From: Bin55 sp009840545 | Lineage (GTDB): Bacteria > Pseudomonadota > Gammaproteobacteria > Pseudomonadales > Azotimanducaceae | Length of the DNA stretch: 64,000 nucleotides | Direction of reading: 5' to 3' | NCBI GenBank assembly: GCA_965208815.1 | Contig: OZ242357.1 | Coordinates: 1 to 64,000 of the forward strand | Part shown: in pieces, positions 55,621-64,000 of the stretch | How the letters are laid out: each line of letters begins with the position of its first letter | Numbering within the stretch: position 1 is the stretch's first letter | Notes under the pieces: model-generated | The model's database searches: none | What the model saw: the letters and a program-made list of their open reading frames with translations, nothing else | What the model was told of the DNA's origin: nothing | Program-made: the position numbers and the translations under genes

Positions 55621-57333
55621 ATGAGAGTGCTCCACCTGGTGAGGCATCTATGCGTTAGTGCCGCATTGTTTACGGGCGTCGCAGTCAATGGAATTGGTGA
55701 CGACGACATAGGAGGCGATCCTGGATCGGACTTTGGTGTTACCGTTACAGTAAACGAGCTCAACGAGGCTTCACGTTTTGCCAGTCAATCGACTTTTGGA
55801 CTGCCCTATGAAGACATCGAGGAGATTGCAAAGACTGGACGCGATCGTTGGCTAGATCAGCAGTTCGACATTCCACCGACATTCCATAAGCCGATTGCGG
55901 AAGATTTGATCACGCGACAAGACGAAGGTGAGTGGCAAGAGTTCGTCGACAATCCCTTTAAGCTTCGCAACGTAATCCATAGGTTTGCTTGGTGGCAGCA
56001 AACAATGACAGCGGAGGATGTGGTTAGGCAACGCGTAGCCTATGCTCTCAGTCAGTTCTTCGTGGTGTCTGACAGGGTCGAGGTTCTTCGAATCAACCCC
56101 TACTCCTTGACTTCCTTCTACGACGTGCTTCTGGAGCACGCCTTCGGCAACTTTCGAGACCTGTTAAAAGATGTTGCGCTATCTCCTGCGATGGGTTTGT
56201 ATCTGAGCCACGCCAACAACAGCAAAGCCAATCCCGAGCGCAACATATTCCCCGACGAAAACTTCGCCAGGGAAGTCATGCAGCTGTTTTCCATCGGACT
56301 CTACGAGTTGAACATTGATGGCAGCTTCAAGCTTGGTCCCGAAGGAAATCCTATCCCGACGTACGACAACGACGACATCCGCGAGATGGCGAAAGTGTTC
56401 ACCGGATTGACTTATGCGGGTGAGGGTCATTACTGGGGTCGCAATTGGTTCTGGCACGATGACACCGAAGTGTTCAGTTTGCCGATGATCATGTACGAGA
56501 ACTATCACGAACAGGGCGAGAAAAAGCTCCTGAACGGGTGGGTTGTGCCTGCGGGACAGACGGGGATGCAGGATGTCGAATTGGCGATTGACAACCTGTT
56601 CTACCATCCCAATGTCGGTCCGTTCTTCTGCAAGCAACTTATTCAACGTCTTGTGACCTCGAATCCGTCACCGGCATATGTCGAGCGTGTCGCCAGAGCT
56701 TTCAATGGTGAGACTGGCAGTCCTCGCGGTGACATGAAGACAGTTCTCAAGGCAATATTGTTCGACACGGAAGCGGAACTGCTAGGAAATACCTCGTCCT
56801 TCGGCCGACTGAAAGAACCCGCCGTACGTATTGTTTCGCTGTCGCGCATCTTCAACTACACGTCGGATTCAGGCGAGTACTACAACACTGGATATCGATT
56901 GGAGTACCTGACGGGACAACATCCGCTTTCTTCCCCCAGTGTATTCAACTTCTACCAACCGAACTATTCACCGGTAGGGGAAATAGCGGAAGGTGGAATG
57001 GTTGCGCCCGAGTTTCAGATTACTACAGCAACCACGGTAATTGGTGTGACCAATCAAATTGGTCTCGCAATCTTCTATGAGAATCAAGCCTTTCACACCT
57101 GGCACCCGCACTTCGAGACTCCTCGCATTGATCTTACCGACTACGAGGAACTGGCGGCGGATCCCGGTGATCTAGTAGACAGACTGAATATTGTCCTCAC
57201 CCAGGGAAAACTGGGCAGAGCGACCCGTGACATTGTGATGGATGTGTTGGACAGGGTTGAGGATCACAAAGATCGAACCATGCTCGCCATCTATCTTGTC
57301 TTGATTTCGTCGGACTATTCGGTAGAGGATTGA
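55621..57333 (+). CDS. DUF1800-family protein
   Basis: 570 residues with an N-terminal hydrophobic stretch (LCVSAALFTGVAV) that may act as a weak signal peptide. DUF1800 features: ASRFASQSTFGLPYEDIE, WLDQQF, RVAYALSQFFVVSD, NENFAREVMQLFSIGLYELN-like DENFAREVMQLFSIGL, FTGLTYAG, FCKQLIQRLVTSNPSPAYVERVARAF and the C-terminal HPLSSPSVFNFYQPNY. Biochemical function is not known. It is paired with a DUF1501 gene 3 nt downstream, the standard arrangement for these families. Confidence 0.93.
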   Translation: MRVLHLVRHLCVSAALFTGVAVNGIGDDDIGGDPGSDFGVTVTVNELNEASRFASQSTFGLPYEDIEEIAKTGRDRWLDQQFDIPPTFHKPIAEDLITRQDEGEWQEFVDNPFKLRNVIHRFAWWQQTMTAEDVVRQRVAYALSQFFVVSDRVEVLRINPYSLTSFYDVLLEHAFGNFRDLLKDVALSPAMGLYLSHANNSKANPERNIFPDENFAREVMQLFSIGLYELNIDGSFKLGPEGNPIPTYDNDDIREMAKVFTGLTYAGEGHYWGRNWFWHDDTEVFSLPMIMYENYHEQGEKKLLNGWVVPAGQTGMQDVELAIDNLFYHPNVGPFFCKQLIQRLVTSNPSPAYVERVARAFNGETGSPRGDMKTVLKAILFDTEAELLGNTSSFGRLKEPAVRIVSLSRIFNYTSDSGEYYNTGYRLEYLTGQHPLSSPSVFNFYQPNYSPVGEIAEGGMVAPEFQITTATTVIGVTNQIGLAIFYENQAFHTWHPHFETPRIDLTDYEELAADPGDLVDRLNIVLTQGKLGRATRDIVMDVLDRVEDHKDRTMLAIYLVLISSDYSVED

Positions 57334-57336
57334 ACC

Positions 57337-58716
57337 ATGATTAGTCGCAGACGGTTTATGACACACAGCTGCGGACTTGGAGTCGCAGCTGCAACGGCTT
57401 CAACAACCGCGCTCACCCTGGGATTGACACGAAGCGTTTCGGCGTCAACGACAGATGGTTACAAAGCACTGGTTTGCATCTTGTTGGCCGGTGGCAACGA
57501 TTCCTACAACATGCTTCTGCCACACGATCAGGATCAGTACGACGAGTACACAAAGATTCGATCGGATCTGGCACTTGACTACGATTCGCTACTTCCTCTC
57601 TCCAATCAATCGGAATCAGGACGGAGCTACGCACTGCATCCGGGAATCGATGAAATTCGTCAAATCTACGAAAGTGGAAACCTCGCCTTCGTTGCGAACG
57701 TAGGAACACTTCTCGAACCCGTGGATGCGGTCGGTATTCAAGAAGGCAAGGCACGAGTGCCGTTAGGGCTCTTTTCTCATTCGGACCAGATCGCACAATG
57801 GCAGTCTGCGGTATCGTACAACCGAACGTCCACCTATGGATGGGGTGGAAGAATGGCTGACCTTCTTGATCCCGATCCGGCCAACGGGTTGTCAATGAAC
57901 ATCTCGCTGAGTGGCACGAACTTGTTCCAGACCGGATATCGTGTCAGCCCTTACACAATCTACTATCAAGGCGACGGCGCAAACACTGTATGGTCTTTTC
58001 CGCAGTTTTGGTCGAACGGGATCAATGCACACACCGTGATTCGAGACTTGATTGGCGTCGATCACGACAACATGCTTCGCCGAGAGTATTCTTCGCGACT
58101 AAAGGGTGCGATGGACAATTACGATACGTTTGTCGATGCAATACGTTCCGCGCCGGAATTCGAGACTGAATTCTCAGAGAACTACTTTTCAGGAATGCTA
58201 AAGCAGATCGCAAGAGTCATTGGAGCTCGCAATACTGTCGGACAAAGTCGCCAGACCTTCTTTGTTCAGTATGGCGGCTGGGATCATCACGACGGTGTTG
58301 TCAACTACCAAGCAGCGATGCTACCGATAGTAAGCAAGGGCCTCGACGAGTTTCGTTCAGCCATGGAGGAACTTGGCGAGTTCGGAAACGTCACTACATT
58401 CACGATTTCGGACTTTGCTCGGACACTGACATCGAACGGAAAGGGCTCGGACCATGGATGGGGAGGTCACCACATGGTCATGGGCGGAGCTGTGAACGGT
58501 GGCGAAATATACGGGACATATCCGGAACTTTCTGAGGACAGTCCCTTGGACGTAGGACGCGGAGTCTACATTCCAACAACGGCAGTTGAGCAGTATTTTG
58601 CGGAGCTAGCGCTTTGGTTTGGTGTGGGACGAGGCAACCTCGACGAGGTTCTACCTGCGATATACAACTTCTATTCACCTAGCGGTGGCGAAGCACCGAT
58701 GGGTTTCCTGGTTTAG
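57337..58716 (+). CDS. DUF1501-family protein, Tat-exported
   Basis: 459 residues with a twin-arginine signal (SRRRFMTHSCGLGVAAATAS). DUF1501 features: LVCILLAGGNDSYNMLLPHD, ALHPGIDEI, LFSHSDQIAQWQ, QYGGWDHHDG and FTISDFARTLTSNGKGSDHGWGGHHMVMGG. The fold belongs to the alkaline-phosphatase/sulfatase-like group, but activity is not established. It is co-transcribed with the DUF1800 gene. Export in folded state by Tat suggests a bound metal. Confidence 0.95.
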   Translation: MISRRRFMTHSCGLGVAAATASTTALTLGLTRSVSASTTDGYKALVCILLAGGNDSYNMLLPHDQDQYDEYTKIRSDLALDYDSLLPLSNQSESGRSYALHPGIDEIRQIYESGNLAFVANVGTLLEPVDAVGIQEGKARVPLGLFSHSDQIAQWQSAVSYNRTSTYGWGGRMADLLDPDPANGLSMNISLSGTNLFQTGYRVSPYTIYYQGDGANTVWSFPQFWSNGINAHTVIRDLIGVDHDNMLRREYSSRLKGAMDNYDTFVDAIRSAPEFETEFSENYFSGMLKQIARVIGARNTVGQSRQTFFVQYGGWDHHDGVVNYQAAMLPIVSKGLDEFRSAMEELGEFGNVTTFTISDFARTLTSNGKGSDHGWGGHHMVMGGAVNGGEIYGTYPELSEDSPLDVGRGVYIPTTAVEQYFAELALWFGVGRGNLDEVLPAIYNFYSPSGGEAPMGFLV

Positions 58717-58742
58717 TCGAACACCTTCGACTGAAGCTTCCT

Positions 58743-60398
58743 TCAATCGCCCGAAACATGGCGAAGAACCTGCCCGGCGCGAACGCCTGTGTGTTCGCCA
58801 TCGATGACATTGAACTTCCCATTGACAATCGTGGCCTTGTAGCCGATCGAACGTTGCGTCAATCGTGGCGCACCACCTGGGAAGTCGAAGACCCTGTATG
58901 GGTAGGCTTCGCTTACCCGGTCCGCATCGAATATGTTGACATCTGCTTTCATTCCTGGCGCAAGCGCTCCTCGATCGGCAATTCCCAAAATACGAGCGGA
59001 TGCGCTGGTCATTCGCCGCACGGCTTCTGTCATGCTGAACAAGCCTTCCTCTCGCACCCAATGAGCTAGAACGAATGTCGCCCAACCTGCATCCATGACC
59101 ATTGTGACGTGAGCCCCAGCGTCCCCGACACCCGGGAAGACTCTTCCACCGTCGAACATGTCGCGCAACGCCTTGAGGTTCTGGTTTTCGCCTATAACGT
59201 TGAAGAGTATGCGTCCGTTTGATTCAGCCGATAGTCGTAGAAACGTCTCGATCCAATGTTCATTGGAAGCTTCCGCCATCTTGAGCACTTGATTGTGGTC
59301 TCCCATCGTATGATCGGGCGACTCTCCGTTGCCTAGAGAGTAGACCCAATTCGGATCGGGCCATCTCGATTGGCTTTGCTTGAATTCTGAAATGAGTTTG
59401 TTCCTAAACTGAACATCCTTGATGGATGCAACCTTCGCTTCAAGTTCCATTTCTCTGAGTTTCGACCAGCTTTCTCCCCGGAACGGCATGAGTGCTTGCA
59501 GTCCAATGAGTGCTCCAGAACCTCGAACCTGTGCGACTCCCGAAATGTCTCTTCCCTCGGAGAGCTCATCTACAGCTTTTCTTCGGCGAATTCCGGATTC
59601 ATCGTCTCGTACTCCGGACAAAGTTGAGTTGAACAACATTCGAGGACCTGCGCTGTCCGCAACATGGCGCATGTGCTGCCAGTCAATTCCAACTGCTTGA
59701 AATAGTGCATTGCGTTGACTGACTTCGCGGCCAATGATCTCCAATTCCTCCACATCGGCGAATGTGCCGGGTATTGCACGTCCGTCGGGAAGCTTGTGCA
59801 GGGAGTATCGGTTGGTCGAAAATCCAACAGCACCTCTATCTATCGCACGAGCGACGATCTTGGCCATTTGTTTGCGCTCTTCCGAATCCGATTGTTCCTC
59901 AACGGCTCGTTGTCCCATGACGTAGAAACGAACGGCAGCGTGCCCAACCATTCCGGCCAAATTTATCCCCGGGCCCAACCGGTCGATAGAATCTAGATAG
60001 TCTCCGTATTCTTCCCAGTCCCAAGGCAATCCCTGCATGATTGTTTGGCGAGGAATGTCTTCGACGGTCTCCATCATGTGAGCCAACAGACTACGATCCT
60101 CTTTCTTGCAGGGTGCGAATGTAACGCCGCAGTTTCCCATTAGCGCGGTCGTGACACCGTGCCAGGAAACAGGTGATAGATTTTGATCCCAACCGACTTG
60201 GGCATCGAGATGCGTGTGTAGGTCGATAAACCCCGGTGTTACCGTGAGGCCATCGGCAACAATCTCTTGTTTGCCTTTTGCCACCGATTTGCCGACATTC
60301 TCGATACGCCCGTCATGTATCACCACATCTGCCGTGAATGGTTCCCGACCGGTCCCATCCACTACTGTTCCACCACGGATGACTACGTCGTATGACAT
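58743..60398 (-). CDS. N-acyl-D-amino-acid deacylase family amidohydrolase
   Basis: 551 residues. N-terminal YDVVIRGGTVVDGTG and PGFIDLHTHLD (metal ligands His61, His63), then MGNCGVTFAPC with a likely bridging Cys, GHAAVRFYVMG, GVGDAGAHVTM (catalytic Asp region) and a C-terminal AGQVLRH tail. This is the D-aminoacylase branch of the amidohydrolase superfamily; whether it acts on D-amino acids, hydantoins or lactam-like compounds is not decided by sequence. It is convergent with the DUF1501 gene. Confidence 0.92.
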   Translation of the reverse strand: MSYDVVIRGGTVVDGTGREPFTADVVIHDGRIENVGKSVAKGKQEIVADGLTVTPGFIDLHTHLDAQVGWDQNLSPVSWHGVTTALMGNCGVTFAPCKKEDRSLLAHMMETVEDIPRQTIMQGLPWDWEEYGDYLDSIDRLGPGINLAGMVGHAAVRFYVMGQRAVEEQSDSEERKQMAKIVARAIDRGAVGFSTNRYSLHKLPDGRAIPGTFADVEELEIIGREVSQRNALFQAVGIDWQHMRHVADSAGPRMLFNSTLSGVRDDESGIRRRKAVDELSEGRDISGVAQVRGSGALIGLQALMPFRGESWSKLREMELEAKVASIKDVQFRNKLISEFKQSQSRWPDPNWVYSLGNGESPDHTMGDHNQVLKMAEASNEHWIETFLRLSAESNGRILFNVIGENQNLKALRDMFDGGRVFPGVGDAGAHVTMVMDAGWATFVLAHWVREEGLFSMTEAVRRMTSASARILGIADRGALAPGMKADVNIFDADRVSEAYPYRVFDFPGGAPRLTQRSIGYKATIVNGKFNVIDGEHTGVRAGQVLRHVSGD

Positions 60399-60549
60399 GG
60401 ATAAATGCTTCCTCTACCCTAATCATTGAAGTATACGCTCCTTTGGGAGAGCGGCTTTCCAGTGTCAACGGAGATATGTGGCTGGTTTTGCAACAGGGTA
60501 TTAGAATTGACAGGGAGCAAAGAGCCAGTTTTTCGAGGTTCACCTACGG

Positions 60550-60921
60550 ATGAATATTGGTAAAGCCAAGTGTCCCAACTGTTCAAAGGACATGACCGTG
60601 ACTCGCCTGGTCTGCGAGGAATGCAATATCCGAGTAGAAGCTGTGTTCGAGTTGCCCGCACTGACGAGACTATCTCCGGAAGATCAGTTATTCGTTACGG
60701 CTTTTGTACACAGTCATGGATCGATAAAGCAAATGGAGAGGTTCTTTGGAGTCAGTTATCCCACCGTAAAGAACCGCCTTGCTAGGATCTCGTCGCAGCT
60801 TGATCCCATTGACGAGCTTGATGACAAGCAGATGGACTCAATTCAGTACGAAAAGATCCTGGATCAGGTATCTGAGGGGAACATTTCAGTAGACGAGGCG
60901 ATTGATCGGTTCGGCACATGA
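60550..60921 (+). CDS. DUF2089-family protein with zinc ribbon
   Basis: 123 residues. An N-terminal zinc ribbon (CPNC at 8-11, CEEC at 22-25) precedes the DUF2089 core (LTRLSPEDQLFVTAFVHSHGSIKQMERFFGVSYPTVKNRL), a helix-turn-helix-like segment, and a charged helical tail (VSEGNISVDEAIDRF). It is probably a DNA-binding regulator. GAGG lies about 11 nt before ATG. Its stop overlaps the ATG of the small membrane gene downstream. Confidence 0.9.
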   Translation: MNIGKAKCPNCSKDMTVTRLVCEECNIRVEAVFELPALTRLSPEDQLFVTAFVHSHGSIKQMERFFGVSYPTVKNRLARISSQLDPIDELDDKQMDSIQYEKILDQVSEGNISVDEAIDRFGT

Positions 60922-61166
60922 TTCCCAGCCTAGTAATCTTTTCATGGAAGAGGAATCAGCGTATTCCTGTGTGCATTCCGATCATAATCCTATGGCCTAT
61001 TGCGATCCCGGTATTGTTTGGTTCTTGGTTGGTCGAACTTTGCGTTCCACGTGTGAAGGAACAGACAATCAAGATTCGGCTCGCAATCTTTGCTTTGGCT
61101 CAGCTGAGAGGGTTGCGTGTTGCAATTGACTCCGACGACTCGTTCTTTCAGGTTTGCGTAGTCTGA
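60918..61166 (+). CDS. Small membrane protein coupled to DUF2089
   Basis: 82 residues, start overlapping the DUF2089 stop (ATGA). One strongly hydrophobic segment (VCIPIIILWPIAIPVLFGSWLV), possibly two short helices, is followed by a basic stretch and a short tail. I do not recognise the family. The coupling suggests a membrane partner of the DUF2089 regulator. Confidence 0.6.
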   Translation: MIPSLVIFSWKRNQRIPVCIPIIILWPIAIPVLFGSWLVELCVPRVKEQTIKIRLAIFALAQLRGLRVAIDSDDSFFQVCVV

Positions 61167-61368
61167 TTGATGTAGAGCAGCAACGGAGCTATAGGTATCA
61201 CGGTTTGAACTACAAGCGTTGAGTCGTGCTACAACAAAGCGACACTTGCTAGGTTATGGTGCAGTATGTCAGATCTAGTTGGCGAATTGCGCCATGGTGA
61301 TTTATCCTTTTTGAGACGTCAGAGGGTACCGCTAGAGTCTACTTGTCTTGCGTTCGCAATTGACTTGA

Positions 61369-62679
61369 TCATTCGGTCGCCTTCCCGTTCACTTTCATAT
61401 CTGTCGGTTCTTGATTTGACTCACTGCCAGTTTCTCTTGGGGACTCCTTGTCTGGCAAGAACAGCGTCAATTCTCCGCCTTTCTGTATAAAGTCAATCTC
61501 TTGCTTAAGATCAGCTGCGTCGTAGCTGAGCTGAGCCACTCTCGAACCGAACGTCTGTTTCAAGAGCAAATATGCTTGGGCTCGATGGCGTCGTTGTTCG
61601 ACTCTCGACAAGTATCCTGCAAACGTCGTAGAGCCTAAGTGTCGGTGATACAAAATAGGATATTTCTTGTACATATCGTAAAGAAACTCTGGTTCATCCA
61701 GTGGGGTCATTGGATAGCTTTGCACCGCCCATTCGTCTCCGCTGCGTGAAGAGATCTTCAACGCGACGGTTTGTGAGTGTCCGACAACCCAACGAGTAGC
61801 ACGGTCGGAACCGACCTCCACAACTTCAGCGAATCCTCCACCAGGATTCCGATTCTGTTCCTCCGTAAGAGGAAGTAGTGCAAGTCCGTGTGGCGCACAT
61901 TGATGAGCCACCCACGAGGCATGCAGATAACCCTTCTCCAGTCTTTGTTTGATCATGTCTTGTTGAACGAAGTCCTCAATCTTCTCTTCGACGACTTGCA
62001 AAGTCATTTCGTAAGTACTTAGCCCCTTGTACTCGGCTCTTCCTGTAACTCTATTCAGGACCTTGAGTCGTCGCATCGCGGTTGCGCACGCATCTAGGTA
62101 AGCTGCGTACTTGTACATCTCTCGTGCATAGCAGTGATCTCCCATATCTTCTTGTATTCCGCCATGCATACTTGCTTGACATTTCGGATCTGCCGCAACT
62201 TGAAAGAACGTGTCTTTTCGCGGCTCAATCTTCCCATCGAAAATGTCTTGCCAGCGAGGGACATCGGGGTGTCCATAGTCAGCCGGACCATATGGGAGAA
62301 GAGCCGGCCTAGGGTTGAGAGGGAAGGGGTCTGCTCGACCGAAGCTGAAAAACTCGACGTAATAGAGAGATCCGTAATCCCATACGGGCGCATCCATGAA
62401 ATACTCAGACAAAGTGGCTATGCAAGAGGACTCTAGAGGTTTCGCTGGCTGAACTGGTGTGCAGAGCTCGACAGCTTGCTGCCACTTGGATATCTGATCT
62501 TGAGTTTCCACGTGCAGGGAGAGCAAGCCTTCAGGAACGTAGAAGTGCGACTCCGAGTGGTATAGGGGATTCGGTCCAGAATCGGAGTGATCGCCATGTG
62601 CGATTACACAAGAAGCTGTAGTCATCGCCAAGAGAGCGGCTACGACTTGCGACAGCTTGTCTCCACGGTTCTTGTTCAT
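61369..62679 (-). CDS. Exported protein of unknown function, 436 residues
   Basis: N-terminal signal-like stretch (LSQVVAALLAMTTASCVIAHGDH); the TASC could be a weak lipobox, otherwise cleavage near VIA|HGD. The body is mixed helical, with HGDHSD near the mature N-terminus, several cysteines (LCTPVQP, SSCIATL, PKCQASM, DHCYARE, DACATAM, HQCAPHG), and aromatic-rich segments (WDYGSLYYVEFFSFG). The C-terminus is Glu-rich. I do not recognise a family. ATG 62679 is chosen because AAGGGA lies 8 nt upstream; a 14-codon longer frame lacks this. Confidence 0.7.
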   Translation of the reverse strand: MNKNRGDKLSQVVAALLAMTTASCVIAHGDHSDSGPNPLYHSESHFYVPEGLLSLHVETQDQISKWQQAVELCTPVQPAKPLESSCIATLSEYFMDAPVWDYGSLYYVEFFSFGRADPFPLNPRPALLPYGPADYGHPDVPRWQDIFDGKIEPRKDTFFQVAADPKCQASMHGGIQEDMGDHCYAREMYKYAAYLDACATAMRRLKVLNRVTGRAEYKGLSTYEMTLQVVEEKIEDFVQQDMIKQRLEKGYLHASWVAHQCAPHGLALLPLTEEQNRNPGGGFAEVVEVGSDRATRWVVGHSQTVALKISSRSGDEWAVQSYPMTPLDEPEFLYDMYKKYPILYHRHLGSTTFAGYLSRVEQRRHRAQAYLLLKQTFGSRVAQLSYDAADLKQEIDFIQKGGELTLFLPDKESPRETGSESNQEPTDMKVNGKATE

Positions 62680-62817
62680 TGTGTTCGTCCCTTGAGTGCT
62701 CGTTGTTCTGAGGTGCATCACGGATCTTCAACACAGACTCTGAGTACTTCGATGTCTTGCTGTGAATGTTCTCACGTTACATGCTATCGACATTCAACCT
62801 CTCTTGCTCTATCTCCA

Positions 62818-64000
62818 CCTTGATATCCGGTTAAGGTCTGCAGAGGTCGGATTCTAGATCATTCCATCCAACGCCAGATAGTTTTTGCTCTTGAATGGGA
62901 CGAGGATGCCGCCACGAACGCCGAGTGTGCGCGAGAGTCGACGGGGAACCGCATATTTCGGCGCGACTGCGCGTTGGCGCGCTGGTTTTGCGAGTTTTGG
63001 GACGAACCGATTCGCGGAAGAGCGGAACTCTTCGCCGGTACGTGGAACATGTCGCCGCTACGTCAGTCTCGATGTCGCCCGACGCGGCGCTCAGCTTGCG
63101 ACGGTCTCCCCGAAGCTGTCCGCGGCATGAAGCAGCCAGGCCAGCTCCCAGTTCGAGCGCGCGAAGTTCAGATACAGACGACGGCCGGTGCGCACCAGCA
63201 CGGCCACCGTGCGCATCAGGTGCCGGATGACGTAGCCGAGGCTGCGGCTCCGCGCCTCCTTGGGCAGCATGCGGTGCTGGACGGCCCGCACCAGCAGCTG
63301 GGCGATCAGGGCGCACTCGTAGTACGCCTGGTTCGCCCGGAACCCCATGCAGCGGGGATGGTGCAGGTTCATCTCCCGCAGCGGGCCCTTGAACGCGTTC
63401 TCCTGCCCCTGCTTGCCGCGATGGCGGAGCACCAGCTCCTTCAGGTCGAGATCGTCGCGCGACACCAGGATCACGGTGTGCCGCGGAAACAGCAGCCGCT
63501 CCCCGCCGACCACTTCCTGGCGCACCACCACGTAGGTCTGCATGTTGCGCCACCGCGTCGGGCGATGCGTGATCAGCGCCGCCCTCTCGTGCTCGTTGAT
63601 CTCCTCCCAGTCCGCGTCCTCCAGCACCTGTGCCGCCGCGTCCAGGATCGGTCGCTTGGCGACCTCCGAGGTCACGCTGACCGAGTAGTCCCAGCCCCGG
63701 TCCTCGAAGTGCTCCACCACGTCCCTGCGGTAGTAGGCGTTGTCCATGCGCCCCCACACCGGAACGCCCGCCAGCAGCGGCTCGACGTCGCGCTCCACCT
63801 GCTCGAGCCAGCCGTGGGCGGGATGGGTGTTGCCCGGCCGAAGACGACCGCTCACCTGGACGTGCCCGACGAAGGCGGCCGCCAGCTGGTAGCCGGTCTC
63901 CCCCTGGTAGTCCCTGGCCGCCCCCTCGAAGCGTCCGCCCCGCACCTCGATCTGCGTGGAGTCCAGAAACAGCGGCACGTAGCCCAGCTCGTCGAGAAAG
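62818..64000 (-). mobile_element. IS1380-family element, copy 3 (runs off the window)
   Basis: The downstream end CCTTGATATCCGGTTAA is at 62818-62834 and the transposase reads leftwards. Sequence matches copy 2 almost base for base. The rest lies beyond the window. It is inverted relative to copy 2 and in the same direction as copy 1. Confidence 0.94.
63091..64000 (-). CDS. IS1380-family transposase, C-terminal part (copy 3)
   Basis: The visible C-terminal 300 or so residues run from LDELGYVPLFLDSTQ to ADSFGETVAS and match the intact transposase of copy 2, differing at GRLRPG for GRLRSG. All three acidic residue regions are present. The frame is open at the window edge, so intactness upstream is unknown. 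Confidence 0.94.
   Translation of the reverse strand, partial: FLDELGYVPLFLDSTQIEVRGGRFEGAARDYQGETGYQLAAAFVGHVQVSGRLRPGNTHPAHGWLEQVERDVEPLLAGVPVWGRMDNAYYRRDVVEHFEDRGWDYSVSVTSEVAKRPILDAAAQVLEDADWEEINEHERAALITHRPTRWRNMQTYVVVRQEVVGGERLLFPRHTVILVSRDDLDLKELVLRHRGKQGQENAFKGPLREMNLHHPRCMGFRANQAYYECALIAQLLVRAVQHRMLPKEARSRSLGYVIRHLMRTVAVLVRTGRRLYLNFARSNWELAWLLHAADSFGETVAS

Noticed and set aside
61266..61490. Small plus-strand frame between the DUF2089 unit and the exported protein gene
   Set aside because: It overlaps the 3' end of the exported protein gene in antisense and has no family features.
62831..63757. Open frame overlapping the IS1380 copy 3 transposase in another frame
   Set aside because: Gly/Ala/Arg-rich translation of the same DNA; the true transposase is in the other minus-strand frame, and an equivalent shadow exists in copy 2.

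Overview
The window reads as chromosome of an uncultured, probably marine gammaproteobacterium. The evidence is a gammaproteobacterial rRNA operon (16S, tRNA-Ile, tRNA-Ala, 23S, 5S) and two housekeeping blocks whose order, as I remember it, matches Pseudomonas: dksA-gluQ-(cbrA)-cbrB-pcnB-(folK)-panB-panC-(panD)-pgi-acs, and erpA-anmK-M23 peptidase-tyrS-16S. Genes in parentheses are missing here. TonB-dependent receptors, DUF1800/DUF1501 proteins and a phytanoyl-CoA dioxygenase-like protein also fit. Host genes have moderate GC and often use TTG or GTG starts. The insertion sequences are visibly much richer in GC.

Layout. 1-4669 is a pile-up of broken insertion sequences (IS256, IS21, IS1111-type IS110, a second IS256, IS1380). 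4753-5267 holds two coupled small genes of unknown function. 5597-16853 is a minus-strand block: acs, pgi, panC, panB, pcnB, a CbrB-like regulator, gluQ and a very long dksA, with a plus-strand NUDIX gene inside it. 16958-25233 holds sfsA, a PfkB kinase, hemL, hemJ, a ClC transporter, erpA, anmK and an M23 peptidase. tyrS and the rRNA operon run to 32686.

33611-51689 is the most unusual part. It holds three paralogous TlpA/thioredoxin-fold envelope proteins (two are predicted outer-membrane lipoproteins), two large TonB-dependent receptors with acidic N-termini, and a ScsB/DsbD-type transmembrane electron carrier. An intact IS1380 copy sits inside this group. I read it as a candidate envelope redox and uptake system: ScsB would carry electrons to the periplasm, the thioredoxin-like proteins would pass them on, and the receptors would import a substrate. 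The link is inferred from proximity and shared features.

51833-62679 returns to ordinary genes: birA-coaX, a PhyH-like dioxygenase, alr, a DUF1800-DUF1501 pair, an N-acyl-D-amino-acid deacylase, DUF2089 plus a small membrane protein, and an unknown exported protein. The window ends inside a third IS1380 copy. Pantothenate/CoA genes (panB, panC, coaX) and heme genes (hemL, hemJ) recur across the window. No CRISPR array or prophage was seen.
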